Positions 55,114-64,000 of a DNA stretch of 64,000 bases are shown piece by piece. The DNA is from Bacteroidales bacterium. GTDB lineage: Bacteria > Bacteroidota > Bacteroidia > Bacteroidales > F082. Position numbers and translations under genes: made by a program. The notes beneath the pieces are model-generated. The model had not been told where the DNA came from and made no database searches. It was given only the letters and a program-made list of their open reading frames with translations. The stretch spans positions 38,917 through 102,916 of the forward strand of contig JAFGXS010000024.1 in NCBI GenBank assembly GCA_016936505.1. The letters run 5' to 3'. Position 1 is the first letter of the stretch. Each line of letters opens with the position of its first letter.

Positions 55114-56107
55114 GAGAAGCAACAGTCTTGGCCCAATCAATATTGTCATTCAGGCTTTCAACCAGAACCAACTCTTCACCGCCATTTTTCAAAAATAATT
55201 CTTTATAGTCGTAACCAATCTCTACGGTAGTTTCAAGGCAGTCTGCCACAAATGCGGGCGAAACAACCAGTACTTTTTTCTTGCCTTCTCTAATCAGCTT
55301 TTCAAGCACCGTATCCGTAAAAGGTTCTAACCAATTTTTAGATAGACGAGACTGGAATGAGACAGTATAATTCTGGGGTTCTATTCCTGCATTCTTAGCT
55401 AACAATCGGCTGGTTTGATAACAGATTGCTTTATAACACAAAGAACCATGTGAGGGCATCTCAACAGAACAGCTGCAAGTGTTTTCTTTAATCTCAGGAT
55501 GAACCCGGTTCACCTGACTTAAAGGCAAACCATGATAGGAAAAAACCACATGATCAAATTTTTCAGGATGATAAAAAAGGATCTGCCGTGTAAAAGCGGC
55601 CAAAAAACCCGGATTATCATAAAATTGCCCCACAAACCTGACTTCAGGAATCGTATTCCATGTTTTTACCTCATTCATTACAAACTGAACAACACTTCCT
55701 GTTGTTGATGAAGCATATTGCGGAAAAAGAGGAAACACAATTAATTCATCAACCTGAGTCTCTTTAACTTCTTTCAGCGCTTTTAACAACGAAGGCTTTC
55801 CATAACGCATAGTCGGAAAAACTTTGTATTCATCTCCCAGAATACGCTCAACTTGTGATGCAAGGTTATTTAAATAAATTAAAATTGGCGAACCTTTGCT
55901 AGTCCATAACCTCTTGTATAGTTTTGTTGAGTTTTTAGCACGAAACGGAACTATAATCAGATTAACCAAAATTTTTTGCAACAACCAGGGCAAATCTATC
56001 ACTCTGCGGTCATTCAAAAACTGCGATAGAAATCTTCTTACAGAAGGAACATCATCCCGGTCGGGAGTTCCGACATTAACTAAAAAAACTGCTTTCTTGT
56101 AAGCCAT
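55103..56107 (-). CDS. hemH: Ferrochelatase with internal four-cysteine motif
   Basis: 334 residues. Catalytic H192 in FSYHGLPLSQV and the acidic site in LETTVEIGYDYKE. It inserts iron into protoporphyrin IX. An unusual feature is C211, C213, C224 and C229 in a short segment after the catalytic histidine. A class of bacterial ferrochelatases with a [2Fe-2S] cluster bound by four cysteines in an internal segment has been described, and this sequence fits that layout. Three bases after hemF, so the last steps of heme synthesis are co-expressed. Confidence 0.94.
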   Translation of the reverse strand: MAYKKAVFLVNVGTPDRDDVPSVRRFLSQFLNDRRVIDLPWLLQKILVNLIIVPFRAKNSTKLYKRLWTSKGSPILIYLNNLASQVERILGDEYKVFPTMRYGKPSLLKALKEVKETQVDELIVFPLFPQYASSTTGSVVQFVMNEVKTWNTIPEVRFVGQFYDNPGFLAAFTRQILFYHPEKFDHVVFSYHGLPLSQVNRVHPEIKENTCSCSVEMPSHGSLCYKAICYQTSRLLAKNAGIEPQNYTVSFQSRLSKNWLEPFTDTVLEKLIREGKKKVLVVSPAFVADCLETTVEIGYDYKELFLKNGGEELVLVESLNDNIDWAKTVASLIR

Positions 56108-56110
56108 AAT

Positions 56111-57013
56111 TTATTTTAAATGAATCCAGTCGATGTCTTTTTTCAACATACGCAATGTATATTCTTCTGCACTTCCTGGCTCAGGTACAAATTGATATTT
56201 CCACTCAGCTAACGGAGGCATACTCAGTAAAATTGACTCAGTGTTCCCACCAGAAACCAAACCAAATTTAGTTCCTCTGTCGTGAATCAAATTAAATTCA
56301 ACATATCTTCCTCGGCGAATATTTTGCCACTCTTTTTCCTTTTCTCCAAATGCCTTGTCAGATTTATTCTCCAGTATTTCTACATATATCTCAGGATACA
56401 ATTTTGCCAAAGCTGTAGTAAACTCAAAAAGCTTTTCAAAAACCTCTTCGCCGGAAGGTTGTTGATGATCAAAAAAAATACCTCCTACTCCACGGGTTTC
56501 ATTGCGATGAGACAAAAAGAAGTAATCATCAGCCTGTTTCATAAAATCCGGATAAAAATTAACATCAAAACGATCACAAACAGCTTTTAACTGCTGATGA
56601 AACCAGGCAGCTTCTTTTTTATCAATGTAATGAGGTGTTAAATCAATACCTCCGCCAAACCATGAAGTTCCATCTTCCAACTCAAAATAACGAACATTCA
56701 TATGAATGATAGGAACCATGGGATTTATAGGATGCATAATTGAAGAAATACCAGTAGCAAAAAACTTACCTGGCTTCATACCTGCACTTTTTGCCATTTC
56801 TTCGGTGTAATTGCCTGAAACCTGGGAAAAATTAATGGCTGCTTTTTCTATTCTTTGGCCCCCTTGAAGTACAGCGCTATTGCCCGACCCTATTTCTTTT
56901 GTCCAGTCATGATGAACAAACTTTGTTGTTCCCTCAGCTTTTTCGACTATTTCACAAGCTCGTAACTGTAAAACATTGTACTCTTTTGCAACTTTCTGTC
57001 CTCTATTATCCAT
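56111..57013 (-). CDS. hemF: Coproporphyrinogen III oxidase, oxygen-dependent
   Basis: 300 residues from the ATG at 57013, which matches the family length; the longer frame to 57121 would add 36 residues not seen in HemF. Marks: GGQRIEKAAINFSQVSG, FFATGISSIMHPINPMVPIIH, WFGGGIDLTPHYI, GVGGIFFDH and the C-terminal GRYVEFNLIHDRGTKFGL with SILLSMPP. It needs O2, which agrees with the oxidases encoded elsewhere in the window. Operon with hemH. Confidence 0.96.
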   Translation of the reverse strand: MDNRGQKVAKEYNVLQLRACEIVEKAEGTTKFVHHDWTKEIGSGNSAVLQGGQRIEKAAINFSQVSGNYTEEMAKSAGMKPGKFFATGISSIMHPINPMVPIIHMNVRYFELEDGTSWFGGGIDLTPHYIDKKEAAWFHQQLKAVCDRFDVNFYPDFMKQADDYFFLSHRNETRGVGGIFFDHQQPSGEEVFEKLFEFTTALAKLYPEIYVEILENKSDKAFGEKEKEWQNIRRGRYVEFNLIHDRGTKFGLVSGGNTESILLSMPPLAEWKYQFVPEPGSAEEYTLRMLKKDIDWIHLK

Positions 57014-57168
57014 CAATCTCACTTTTTCAGGTTCAACCCATTTTGAAATGTCTGCAAATGTAAGAAATTTAAATCCGAATATAATTTTAAGAATTGCAGA
57101 GCCTCTGATATAGTATAACATTTAAAAAAATTCTGATATTTGAAAATTAATCATCATAATCATTAATA

Positions 57169-58764
57169 ATGAAATCATTGTCTAAACTTTACTTATTACT
57201 CTTTTTTGTCTTTTCAGGGTTTTTACTGTCTTCTTGTAAAGAACAAGCCAAAGAAAAGACACCCGTTTATGTTAATGTTGAAGAACTAACCATCAATCAG
57301 TTTGAAAAGGGAATTAAAGAAAAGAAATTCACTATTCGTCAGGTAGTGGAATCTTACCTGCACAGGATCAAAACCCTTGATCAAAGCGGACCACGTGTTA
57401 ACTCAATCATTGAGGTAAATCCTGAAGCCCTTAACATTGCTGATTCATTGGATAAACTTCTGGCAGAAGGAAAAGAATTTGGCTCTTTGTTCGGAGTACC
57501 CGTTCTGCTAAAAGACAATATTGACACTCACGATAAAATGAGCACAACAGCAGGATCAAGAGCACTGGCAGGTTCTCACCCGTTAACTGATAGCTGGGTA
57601 GCTGAAAAGCTACGTCAGTCTGGTGCTATTATTCTGGGTAAAGCTAACCTTAGTGAGTGGGCCAATTTCCGTTGCAGTTATTCCTCCAGTGGCTGGAGTG
57701 GTGTTGGTGGTCAAACCAATAACCCCTATATCCTTGACAGAAACCCTTGTGGTTCAAGCTCAGGTCCCGGTGCTGCTGTTTCTGCCAACTTTGCTTTATT
57801 CGGCATTGGAACCGAAACCAATGGCTCAATTGTATGCCCTTCCAGTACAAACGGACTTGTTGGGATTAAACCTACAGTGGGTCTGATAAGCAGAAGTGGT
57901 GTTGTACCTATATCGTTTACTCAGGACACTCCCGGACCAATGGCAAGAACCGTTACTGATGCTGCAATTGCCTTAGGAACAATGGTAGGTGTTGACCCTT
58001 CAGACAGCAAAACTGAGGCTTCCAAAGGTCATTATTATACTGATTATACCCAATTCCTGAAAATAGGAAGCCTGAAAGGAAAAAGAATCGGATTGTATAG
58101 GGCTCCTTTAGGAAGAAATTATAAAGTTGATACTTTGGTTTATCGTGCAGTAAGATATTTAAAAAGTCAGGGAGCTGAGGTTGTTGAAATTAATAATATC
58201 CTCCAACCTAAAGTGGGAGCGGCTTCGTTTCAGGTTTTACTTTATGAATTTAAAGATGGGTTAAACAAATATTTCAAGTCTTTAGGTCCCCATGCCCCTG
58301 TTAAGAGCCTGAAAGATGTGATTGCTTTTAACAAGACAGATTCTGTAGAACTAGAATACTTTGATCAGAAGCTAATGTTGGAAGCAGAAGCGAAAGGAGA
58401 TTTGAACTCTCCTGAATACAAAAAGGATTTAAAGATTATGACCGAAGGTAGCCGTAAAAACGGAATTGACAAAGTGATGGATCAATACAAGCTGGATGCA
58501 ATTATTGCTCCAACCGGTGGTCCTGCCTGGAAAACAGATTTAGTAAACGGAGATAATTTTTCTGTCAGCAGTTCTTCACCTGCTGCCATTGCAGGTTATC
58601 CCAACATTACGGTTCCAATGGGATCAATTGACGGACTTCCTGTTGGATTATCCTTTTTTGGAAAGGCATGGAGCGAGCCGCAACTGATTGAACTGGCATA
58701 TTCTTACGAACAAGGCACACATTACAGAAGAACACCTCAGTTTATTACAACTGATGTTCACTAA
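57169..58764 (+). CDS. Amidase signature family lipoprotein
   Basis: 531 residues. Lipoprotein signal with C23 in FLLSSCKE, then an amidase domain whose triad is Lys115 (LLKDNID), cis-Ser196 (CGSSSGPG) and nucleophile Ser220 (TETNGSIVCPSS); the 24-residue gap between the two serines is that of the family. It would hydrolyse an amide bond on the cell surface or periplasm; the substrate is unknown. GatA is excluded by the lipoprotein signal and lack of gatCB. Ends in a strong terminator. Confidence 0.92.
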   Translation: MKSLSKLYLLLFFVFSGFLLSSCKEQAKEKTPVYVNVEELTINQFEKGIKEKKFTIRQVVESYLHRIKTLDQSGPRVNSIIEVNPEALNIADSLDKLLAEGKEFGSLFGVPVLLKDNIDTHDKMSTTAGSRALAGSHPLTDSWVAEKLRQSGAIILGKANLSEWANFRCSYSSSGWSGVGGQTNNPYILDRNPCGSSSGPGAAVSANFALFGIGTETNGSIVCPSSTNGLVGIKPTVGLISRSGVVPISFTQDTPGPMARTVTDAAIALGTMVGVDPSDSKTEASKGHYYTDYTQFLKIGSLKGKRIGLYRAPLGRNYKVDTLVYRAVRYLKSQGAEVVEINNILQPKVGAASFQVLLYEFKDGLNKYFKSLGPHAPVKSLKDVIAFNKTDSVELEYFDQKLMLEAEAKGDLNSPEYKKDLKIMTEGSRKNGIDKVMDQYKLDAIIAPTGGPAWKTDLVNGDNFSVSSSSPAAIAGYPNITVPMGSIDGLPVGLSFFGKAWSEPQLIELAYSYEQGTHYRRTPQFITTDVH

Positions 58765-58787
58765 TTCATATCTTTGATCCGATATTT

Positions 58788-58825
58788 ATCACGTGTGCTG
58801 ACAATCAGCACACGTGATTTTTTTA
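58788..58825 (+). terminator. Terminator after the amidase gene
   Basis: Perfect 14-base arms (58788-58801 and 58805-58818; core ACGTGTGCTGA / TCAGCACACGT), three-base loop, then a run of seven T. Confidence 0.9.
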
Positions 58826-58839
58826 AATACTATTGAGTT

Positions 58840-59571
58840 ATGACTCTCACCAATGATAATATTAAAACTATTCTTCAAGGTGTAAAGGTTATTGGATTTG
58901 ATGCAGATGATACACTTTGGGTAAACGAAACCTATTATAGGGAAGCTGAAGAACATTTTGCTGTAGTTATGGCACCTTATGTATCAGAAGATATTTCGCT
59001 TCCAACGCTTACCAAGACCGAAATAAAGAATCTTGGAATATATGGTTATGGAGCCAAATCCATGACACTTTCCATGCTCGAAACTGCCATATCCCTCTCA
59101 AATAATCAAGTTAAGGCTAGTGAAATTGAGAAAATTATCAAGATTGGGAGAGCATTACTAAACAAACCCGTAACCCTGTTAGATGGTGTGAAACCAGTTC
59201 TGCAAAAACTAAAGGGCGAATATACCATCATCCTGATTACAAAAGGAGATCTTATTGATCAGGAACGGAAATTAAAGAAATCAGGGCTAGACCAATGCTT
59301 TGAACACATCGAAATTGTCAGCGAAAAGACAGAAAACCAATATCTGAAATTATTGGACTTAATACACTCTAAACCAGAAGAATTTATGATGGTGGGCAAT
59401 TCTCTTAAATCTGATATTATACCCGTTTTAAAATTAGGTGGATGGGGTATTCATATCCCTTTTCATACCACATGGGTTCACGAAGAAACCAATGAAAACC
59501 CGTATCAATGGGATCGTTTTTTTAAAATGGATAATTTAAGTGAGTTATTAAATGTGTTTTTTGGTAACTAA
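58840..59571 (+). CDS. HAD family hydrolase
   Basis: 243 residues. Motif I DADDTLW (D21, D23), motif II threonine in ILITKGD, a lysine in the middle region, and motif IV MVGNSLKSDI. A helical cap lies between motifs I and II. Likely a phosphatase of the YjjG/phosphoglycolate phosphatase-like group; the substrate is unknown. Its TAA lies in the loop of a small palindrome (59560-59579). Confidence 0.88.
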   Translation: MTLTNDNIKTILQGVKVIGFDADDTLWVNETYYREAEEHFAVVMAPYVSEDISLPTLTKTEIKNLGIYGYGAKSMTLSMLETAISLSNNQVKASEIEKIIKIGRALLNKPVTLLDGVKPVLQKLKGEYTIILITKGDLIDQERKLKKSGLDQCFEHIEIVSEKTENQYLKLLDLIHSKPEEFMMVGNSLKSDIIPVLKLGGWGIHIPFHTTWVHEETNENPYQWDRFFKMDNLSELLNVFFGN

Positions 59572-59579
59572 TTACCAAA
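59560..59579. repeat. Palindrome over the HAD stop codon, with a direct-repeat copy downstream
   Basis: TTTGGTAA / TTACCAAA around CTAA. The 13-mer TAACTAATTACCA within it (59565-59577) recurs at 59648-59660, just before the flavoprotein start, bracketing a very AT-rich leader. Confidence 0.45.
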
Positions 59580-59594
59580 TAATTAAAATTTATT

Positions 59595-59602
59595 TACATT
59601 TG
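59595..59602 (+). promoter_or_regulatory. Bacteroidota -7 promoter element for the SQR-like gene
   Basis: TACATTTG matches TAnnTTTG, 67 bases before the ATG at 59670, between the two copies of the 13-mer direct repeat. Confidence 0.5.
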
Positions 59603-59669
59603 CAAAATAAATAGATATTATATAAATATATTATATACATAATAAACTAACTAATTACCAGTACTATAT

Positions 59670-60839
59670 ATGAACAAAATAGTAATACTTGGAGGAGGTT
59701 TTGCCGGAGTTGAAGCAGCCATTAAACTAAAATCATACGGACACGAAGTAACACTTATCTCAGACCGGGATTACTTATTTGTATATCCTGTTTCCATATG
59801 GGTTCCCACAAGAAAGAAAACTTTTGATCAGGTAAAAATTAATCTTGCCCATTTACAAAAGAAGCACAAGTTTGATGTTATTGTAGACAAAGTTGAGAAA
59901 ATTAACACAGACGACCGAATCATCCAACTTACTCATGCCGAAGTCAGTTATGATTATTTAATAATTGCCATGGGGATGCATAAACTTAAAGCTACCGGAA
60001 TGGAATACACACATTCTATTTGCGGGCAGCCTGAAGAAGCTATTGAAATCAGAGACGAACTGGATAAAATTGTTGAAAAAAGAGAAGGAAGGATAGCCAT
60101 TGGTTTTGGAGGCAACCCTGCAGACACAAGTGCCACAGCAGTTCGCGGAGGTCCGGCATTTGAGTTACTATTTAACTTCAGTCATTATTTAAAAAGTAAG
60201 GGTTTACGCGACAAAGTTGAGCTCACCTTTTTTGCTCCCATGAAAGAACCGGGCAGAAAAATGGGGGAAAAACCCTATAAGAAGATGGATGTGTTTTTCA
60301 ACCATTATAAAATCAACAAAAAGATTGGAACTCCCATAAAAGAATTTAAAGAAAATGCTGTGGTATTTACTGACGGTTCAAAACTGGAAAGCGATTTAAC
60401 TATTTTCATTGCAGCGGGTGCAGGGCATAAAGTAATCCTTGATTCAGGCTTGCCGGTTAATGAAGCCGGTTTTATCAAAATTAATGAGTTGTGCCGCGTT
60501 CAGGGTTATAAAAACATTTATGCCATTGGCGATATAGCCGAATTATCAGGCCCCATGTGGGCTGCCAAACAGGGCCACATTGCTGAAGTGATGGCCGATG
60601 TAGCCAGCTATAATCTTCATAATGAGATTTCCGGAATTGGCAAACGAAAAAGTTACTGGGAAAAATTACACATCGTTTGCCTAATGGATTCCGGGGATGG
60701 TGGCGCTTTCATCATGCGAAACCATAAAAAAGATTTAATTATCCCCTTACCAATCCTGGGGCACTGGATGAAGAAAGCCTGGGGCTTTTACTATAAAAAC
60801 ACCAAGCTGAAACGCATTCCCCGTTTCCCATGGATGTGA
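59670..60839 (+). CDS. Sulfide:quinone oxidoreductase/NDH-2-like flavoprotein
   Basis: 389 residues. FAD fold ILGGGFAGVEAA at the N terminus, the GGPAFELLFNFSHYL segment, AIGDIA near the C terminus and a basic end (LKRIPRFPWM) that may bind the membrane. Cysteines at 118 (SICGQPEE) and 337 (HIVCLMDSGDGG) match two of the three usual SQR cysteines; the middle one, expected before GGPAFE, is absent (segment ATAVRGGPA). It may oxidise sulfide, NADH or another donor and reduce quinone. Ends back-to-back with valS. Confidence 0.78.
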   Translation: MNKIVILGGGFAGVEAAIKLKSYGHEVTLISDRDYLFVYPVSIWVPTRKKTFDQVKINLAHLQKKHKFDVIVDKVEKINTDDRIIQLTHAEVSYDYLIIAMGMHKLKATGMEYTHSICGQPEEAIEIRDELDKIVEKREGRIAIGFGGNPADTSATAVRGGPAFELLFNFSHYLKSKGLRDKVELTFFAPMKEPGRKMGEKPYKKMDVFFNHYKINKKIGTPIKEFKENAVVFTDGSKLESDLTIFIAAGAGHKVILDSGLPVNEAGFIKINELCRVQGYKNIYAIGDIAELSGPMWAAKQGHIAEVMADVASYNLHNEISGIGKRKSYWEKLHIVCLMDSGDGGAFIMRNHKKDLIIPLPILGHWMKKAWGFYYKNTKLKRIPRFPWM

Positions 60840-63476
60840 TTATCCTTTAAAAGCTTTCAACTGCTCCTCCAAAACCTGGATGCGGGCTTCGGCATCGGCC
60901 TGTTTCTGGCGCTCTTTCTCCACAACTTCGGCTGGAGCATTTTGTACAAAACGTTCGTTGGAAAGCTTCTTCGCCACAGATTGTAGGAACCCACGAGTAT
61001 ATTTGAGTTCTTCCTCAATCTTTTCAATTTCTTTTTCGGTGTCAACTTGTCCACTCAAAGGAACATAAAATTCCTGTGCACCGACTGTAAACACAACGGC
61101 ACCTTCAGGCTTTTCATTTACTTTTTCAATAATTGAAAGGTTCGTTAATTTAGATACCACAGGATAAAAAATGCAATCGGATAATGGTCCTTCCTGAACC
61201 AAAAGTTCCAGTTCCTGTTTGTTTTTGATGTCTTTTTCTTTGCGAAGACTTCTCAAAGAAGTAATGATTTCAACGGCAGTGTCAAATCCGGCCAGCATTT
61301 TTTCCTCGTAAGAACCGGCAACAGGCATCAAAGCGATGATAATATCTTCACCTTCATTTCTGTCGCGCAATAAATGCCAGATTTCCTCAGTCAGGAAAGG
61401 CATGAAAGGATGCAATACTTTCATCAGCTGTTCAAATAAAGAAACAGTTTTCTCAAAAGTAAAAGCATCAATAGGTTGTTGATAGGCCGGTTTCACCATT
61501 TCTAAGTACCAGCTGCAGAAATCATCCCAAACCAGCTTATAAATATCCATCAAAGCATTGGAAATACGGTACTGCTCAAAGTTGTTTTCAATTTCAGACA
61601 AGGTCTTATTGAACCGTGACTCAAACCAGCTAACGGCCAGTTTATTGTTTTCAGAAGTTTCCAGATTCTCGTCCACTTGCCAGCCTTTAACCAGACGCAG
61701 GGCATTCCAGATTTTATTACTGAAATTTCTTCCCTGCTCACACAGCGATTCATCAAAAGGCAGATCGTTTCCGGCAGGAGAAGTCAGCAACATCCCTACA
61801 CGAACACCATCAGCACCATATTGCTCCATCAAGCCAATAGGATCGGGTGAATTGCCCAACGACTTGGACATTTTGCGTCCCAGTTTATCGCGAACAATTC
61901 CCGTAAAATATACATTTTTGAAAGGAATTTCATTTCTGTATTCCAGTCCGGCAATTATCATACGGGCAACCCAGAAGAAAATAATTTCAGGAGCTGTTAC
62001 CAAATCATTGGTGGGATAATAATATTTGATTTCTTCATTATCGGGAAAACGAATGCCGTCAAAAACAGAAATAGGCCATAACCAGGAAGAAAACCAGGTA
62101 TCCATCACATCTTCATCCTGTCTCAAGTCGGAAAGCTGCCATTCAGCATCAAATTGCTTGTTGGCTTTTTCCAAAGCTTCTTCCAAAGATTTAGCCACTA
62201 CATATTCGCCGTTGGGTAAATAATACACAGGAATTCGATGTCCCCACCACAGCTGACGGGAAATGTTCCAGTCGCGGACGTTTTCCATCCAGTGACGATA
62301 TATATTTTTGAACTTGGCAGGATGGAATTTCAACTCATCGCTTTCCACTACTTCGAGAGCAGGTTTTGCCAATTCCTTCATTTTCAAAAACCACTGCGGC
62401 GATAAACGCGGTTCAATCACAGCATCGGTTCGTTCTGAATAGCCCACTTTATTGGTGTAATCTTCCACCTTCAGCATGCTGCCGTCAGCTTCCAAATCTT
62501 TCACAATCTGCTTACGAACTTCAAAACGATCCAGTCCAACATAAAGTCCGACCACAGCATTCATGGTTCCGTCGCTGTTGAAAATATCAATACTTTCCAA
62601 TTTGTGCTTTTCACCAAGCATATAGTCATTTTCATCGTGCGCCGGGGTAATTTTTAAAGCACCGGTACCAAACTCACGATCCACATATTCATCAACAATA
62701 ATCGGTACTGCACGGTTCACCAACGGAACGATTACTTTTTTTCCATGAAAACGCGCAAAGCGTTCATCTTCAGGGTGAACACACACAGCGGTATCACCCA
62801 AAATAGTTTCCGGACGGGTCGTTGCAATCGTAATAAAATCCGGCTCCCCTTCCACCTGATATTTCAAATAATACAGCTTCGACTGTACTTCTTTATAAAT
62901 TACTTCTTCGTCCGAAACAGCAGTCTTGGCTTGTGGATCCCAATTTACCATTCGAACACCACGATAAATTAACCCTTTTTCATACAGATCGACAAATGTG
63001 TCAATTACTGAATCATACAAGGCTTCATCCATAGTAAAACTCGTACGGTCCCAGTCACACGAAGCACCCAGTTTTTTCAGCTGTTCCAGGATAATTCCCC
63101 CGTGTTTTTCCTTCCATTCCCAAGCATGTTCCAGAAACTCCTCACGGTTCATCTTGTTCTTATCCAAACCGTCGGCTTTCAGCTTAGCTACCACTTTAGC
63201 TTCAGTAGCTATACTGGCATGGTCAGTTCCCGGAACCCAGCAGGCATTCTTTCCCTGCATACGCGCACGGCGAACCAACACATCCTGAATCGTGTTGTTC
63301 AACATATGTCCCATGTGCAGCACACCCGTCACGTTTGGCGGCGGAATCACAATCGTATAAGGCTCACGGTCATCAGGTTCCGAATGAAAATATTTCTTTT
63401 CCATCCAATATTGATACCACTTATCCTCCAGTTGGGCAGGGCTGTATTTGCTGGGAATTTCCATCTTCTTTTTCAC
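60840..63476 (-). CDS. valS: Valyl-tRNA synthetase
   Basis: 878 residues. Class I synthetase with HMGH (54-57, in [11 protein letters not shown]), the editing domain with [17 protein letters not shown], the KMSKS loop in [10 protein letters not shown], an anticodon-binding domain and a C-terminal coiled coil (about 808-878). It charges tRNA-Val. The start at 63476 is close to a second ATG at 63464. A promoter box lies 15 bases upstream. Confidence 0.98.
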   Translation of the reverse strand: MKKKMEIPSKYSPAQLEDKWYQYWMEKKYFHSEPDDREPYTIVIPPPNVTGVLHMGHMLNNTIQDVLVRRARMQGKNACWVPGTDHASIATEAKVVAKLKADGLDKNKMNREEFLEHAWEWKEKHGGIILEQLKKLGASCDWDRTSFTMDEALYDSVIDTFVDLYEKGLIYRGVRMVNWDPQAKTAVSDEEVIYKEVQSKLYYLKYQVEGEPDFITIATTRPETILGDTAVCVHPEDERFARFHGKKVIVPLVNRAVPIIVDEYVDREFGTGALKITPAHDENDYMLGEKHKLESIDIFNSDGTMNAVVGLYVGLDRFEVRKQIVKDLEADGSMLKVEDYTNKVGYSERTDAVIEPRLSPQWFLKMKELAKPALEVVESDELKFHPAKFKNIYRHWMENVRDWNISRQLWWGHRIPVYYLPNGEYVVAKSLEEALEKANKQFDAEWQLSDLRQDEDVMDTWFSSWLWPISVFDGIRFPDNEEIKYYYPTNDLVTAPEIIFFWVARMIIAGLEYRNEIPFKNVYFTGIVRDKLGRKMSKSLGNSPDPIGLMEQYGADGVRVGMLLTSPAGNDLPFDESLCEQGRNFSNKIWNALRLVKGWQVDENLETSENNKLAVSWFESRFNKTLSEIENNFEQYRISNALMDIYKLVWDDFCSWYLEMVKPAYQQPIDAFTFEKTVSLFEQLMKVLHPFMPFLTEEIWHLLRDRNEGEDIIIALMPVAGSYEEKMLAGFDTAVEIITSLRSLRKEKDIKNKQELELLVQEGPLSDCIFYPVVSKLTNLSIIEKVNEKPEGAVVFTVGAQEFYVPLSGQVDTEKEIEKIEEELKYTRGFLQSVAKKLSNERFVQNAPAEVVEKERQKQADAEARIQVLEEQLKAFKG

Positions 63477-63491
63477 ATTTATTTAAGGGGG

Positions 63492-63499
63492 CAAAACTA
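63492..63499 (-). promoter_or_regulatory. Bacteroidota -7 promoter element for valS
   Basis: Minus-strand TAGTTTTG matches TAnnTTTG, 15 bases before the valS ATG. Confidence 0.5.
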
Positions 63500-63529
63500 C
63501 AAAATATTGTCAAATGTAACTACGATTTG

Positions 63530-63658
63530 GGCAGCAACCGCGCTATTCACTTTAGTCCCGGCATCGCAGGCCATATTCCGTAAAAAAACTCACAGAGGGC
63601 ATCCTCCGGTCGCCCTTGCCTTCTCACTCCACATCGGCCTGCGATGCCGGGTGCTGCC
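63530..63658. repeat. GC-rich intergenic inverted-repeat element
   Basis: Perfect 16-base arms CCCGGCATCGCAGGCC (63557-63572) and its complement (63636-63651), enclosed by 7-base outer arms GGCAGCA (63530-63536) and TGCTGCC (63652-63658). The stretch is far richer in G and C than its neighbours and no protein fits it. Together with the next 190 bases, where only a short arginine-rich frame (63590-63772, minus) is open, it looks like a mobile or repeated intergenic element rather than a gene. Confidence 0.6.
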
Positions 63659-63935
63659 GTTCCTATCGCTGCTGCGGATTACAACAGTAATTCGTGAATC
63701 GATGAAAAGTTGTCTTTCTGAATGAAATGAAGAATTTCTTGCTCGTTCAAATGTCCGCTTGGACCAAAACAAAAAACAGTCTCAACTCTGAGTTCTGTCG
63801 TTAGTCAGAACGTGAGATTCTGCATGAATTCAAGAAATGTTTTTTACGATAGCATATTTTCACGTCGGCTTTCAGCCGTCTCAGAATTAAACTGTATTTT
63901 TTTATTTAAAACCACATTAATTATCAAATATTTAC
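63659..63935. other. Intergenic remainder between valS and the right-edge gene
   Basis: No gene seen. A small hairpin CGGCT/AGCCG lies near 63864-63876 and partial complementarity exists between the segments near 63733 and 63830. Probably part of the same non-coding element as the inverted repeat at 63530-63658. Confidence 0.4.
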
Positions 63936-63943
63936 TACTTTTG
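63936..63943 (+). promoter_or_regulatory. Bacteroidota -7 promoter element for the right-edge gene
   Basis: TACTTTTG matches TAnnTTTG, followed by GCACTCC as often seen at Bacteroidota ribosomal-protein promoters; 43 bases before an ATG. Confidence 0.5.
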
Positions 63944-63986
63944 CACTCCGAAATTTTTAATTATAAATCAATTAATTAACAAAAAG

Positions 63987-64000
63987 ATGGTAAATCAGTA
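63987..64000 (+). CDS. Start of a gene cut by the window edge (possibly ribosomal protein S6)
   Basis: An ATG at 63987 begins MVNQ and the next two bases (TA) permit tyrosine. S6 proteins of Bacteroidota begin with M(V)NQYE or similar, and the strong promoter box suits an rpsF-rpsR-rplI operon. Only four full codons are visible, so this is a guess from the start sequence and the promoter. Confidence 0.3.

Noticed and set aside
57014..57121. N-terminal extension of hemF
   Set aside because: 36 extra residues absent from the family; the ATG at 57013 matches the usual HemF length.
63102..63725. 207-codon plus-strand frame over the valS start and GC-rich repeat
   Set aside because: Most of it is antisense to valS codons and the rest follows the inverted repeat; it has no domain.
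63590..63772. 60-codon minus-strand frame in the GC-rich element
   Set aside because: Arginine/serine-rich translation of a palindromic non-coding element; no start context or domain.

Overview
The window is an AT-rich chromosomal stretch from a member of the Bacteroidota, most likely a Bacteroidales/Marinilabiliales-like bacterium able to live with and without oxygen. The evidence is the many Bacteroidota-only families (DUF4492 before cydA, DUF3857 proteins, DUF5723, LysM/PBP1 fusion, the long SecA with an N-terminal insertion), the near absence of strong Shine-Dalgarno sites, and exact Bacteroidota-type -7 promoter elements (TAnnTTTG) in front of many genes. No rRNA, tRNA, CRISPR array, transposase or phage gene was seen.

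Region 1 (1-14.5 kb) is respiratory. After a partial ABC permease and peptidase T come a bo3-type quinol oxidase (cyoABCD, minus strand), a PoxB-like pyruvate:quinone oxidoreductase, a membrane-anchored FMN glutamate-synthase-like protein, heme farnesyltransferase (ctaB) and a cytochrome bd oxidase operon (DUF4492-cydA-cydB plus an unlisted 38-residue CydX-like peptide). Pyruvate oxidation can thus feed quinol to either a proton-pumping or a high-affinity oxidase.

Region 2 (14.5-29.5 kb) is the most unusual part: a ten-gene, one-strand [FeFe]-hydrogenase operon. It encodes a stand-alone receiver, the NAD-linked trimeric hydrogenase (hydC, hydB, hydA), a hydrogenase-like Fe-S protein fused to a histidine kinase, a second stand-alone receiver, a receiver-kinase hybrid, and all three H-cluster maturases (hydG, hydF, hydE). 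Just upstream on the same strand lie a Cache-PAS histidine kinase and a LuxR-type response regulator. Between that pair and the operon are four GGAAGG repeats upstream of a promoter with no recognisable -33 box. The arrangement looks like a self-contained H2/redox-sensing phosphorelay controlling its own hydrogenase.

Region 3 (29.6-64 kb) is mostly housekeeping: rsmE, a geranylgeranyl-reductase-like flavoprotein, an acyltransferase, a DECR-like SDR, a lipoprotein, secA, a thioredoxin-fold protein, coaD, a NUDIX protein, two DUF3857 proteins (one lacking the transglutaminase catalytic residues), guaA, a LysM/PBP1 protein, a DUF5723 barrel, a deoxynucleoside kinase, folK, a glucosaminidase, sppA, a DCC protein, hemH with an internal four-cysteine motif, hemF, an amidase lipoprotein, a HAD hydrolase, an SQR/NDH-2-like flavoprotein and valS. 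The right end holds a GC-rich inverted-repeat element and the first codons of a gene that may be rpsF.
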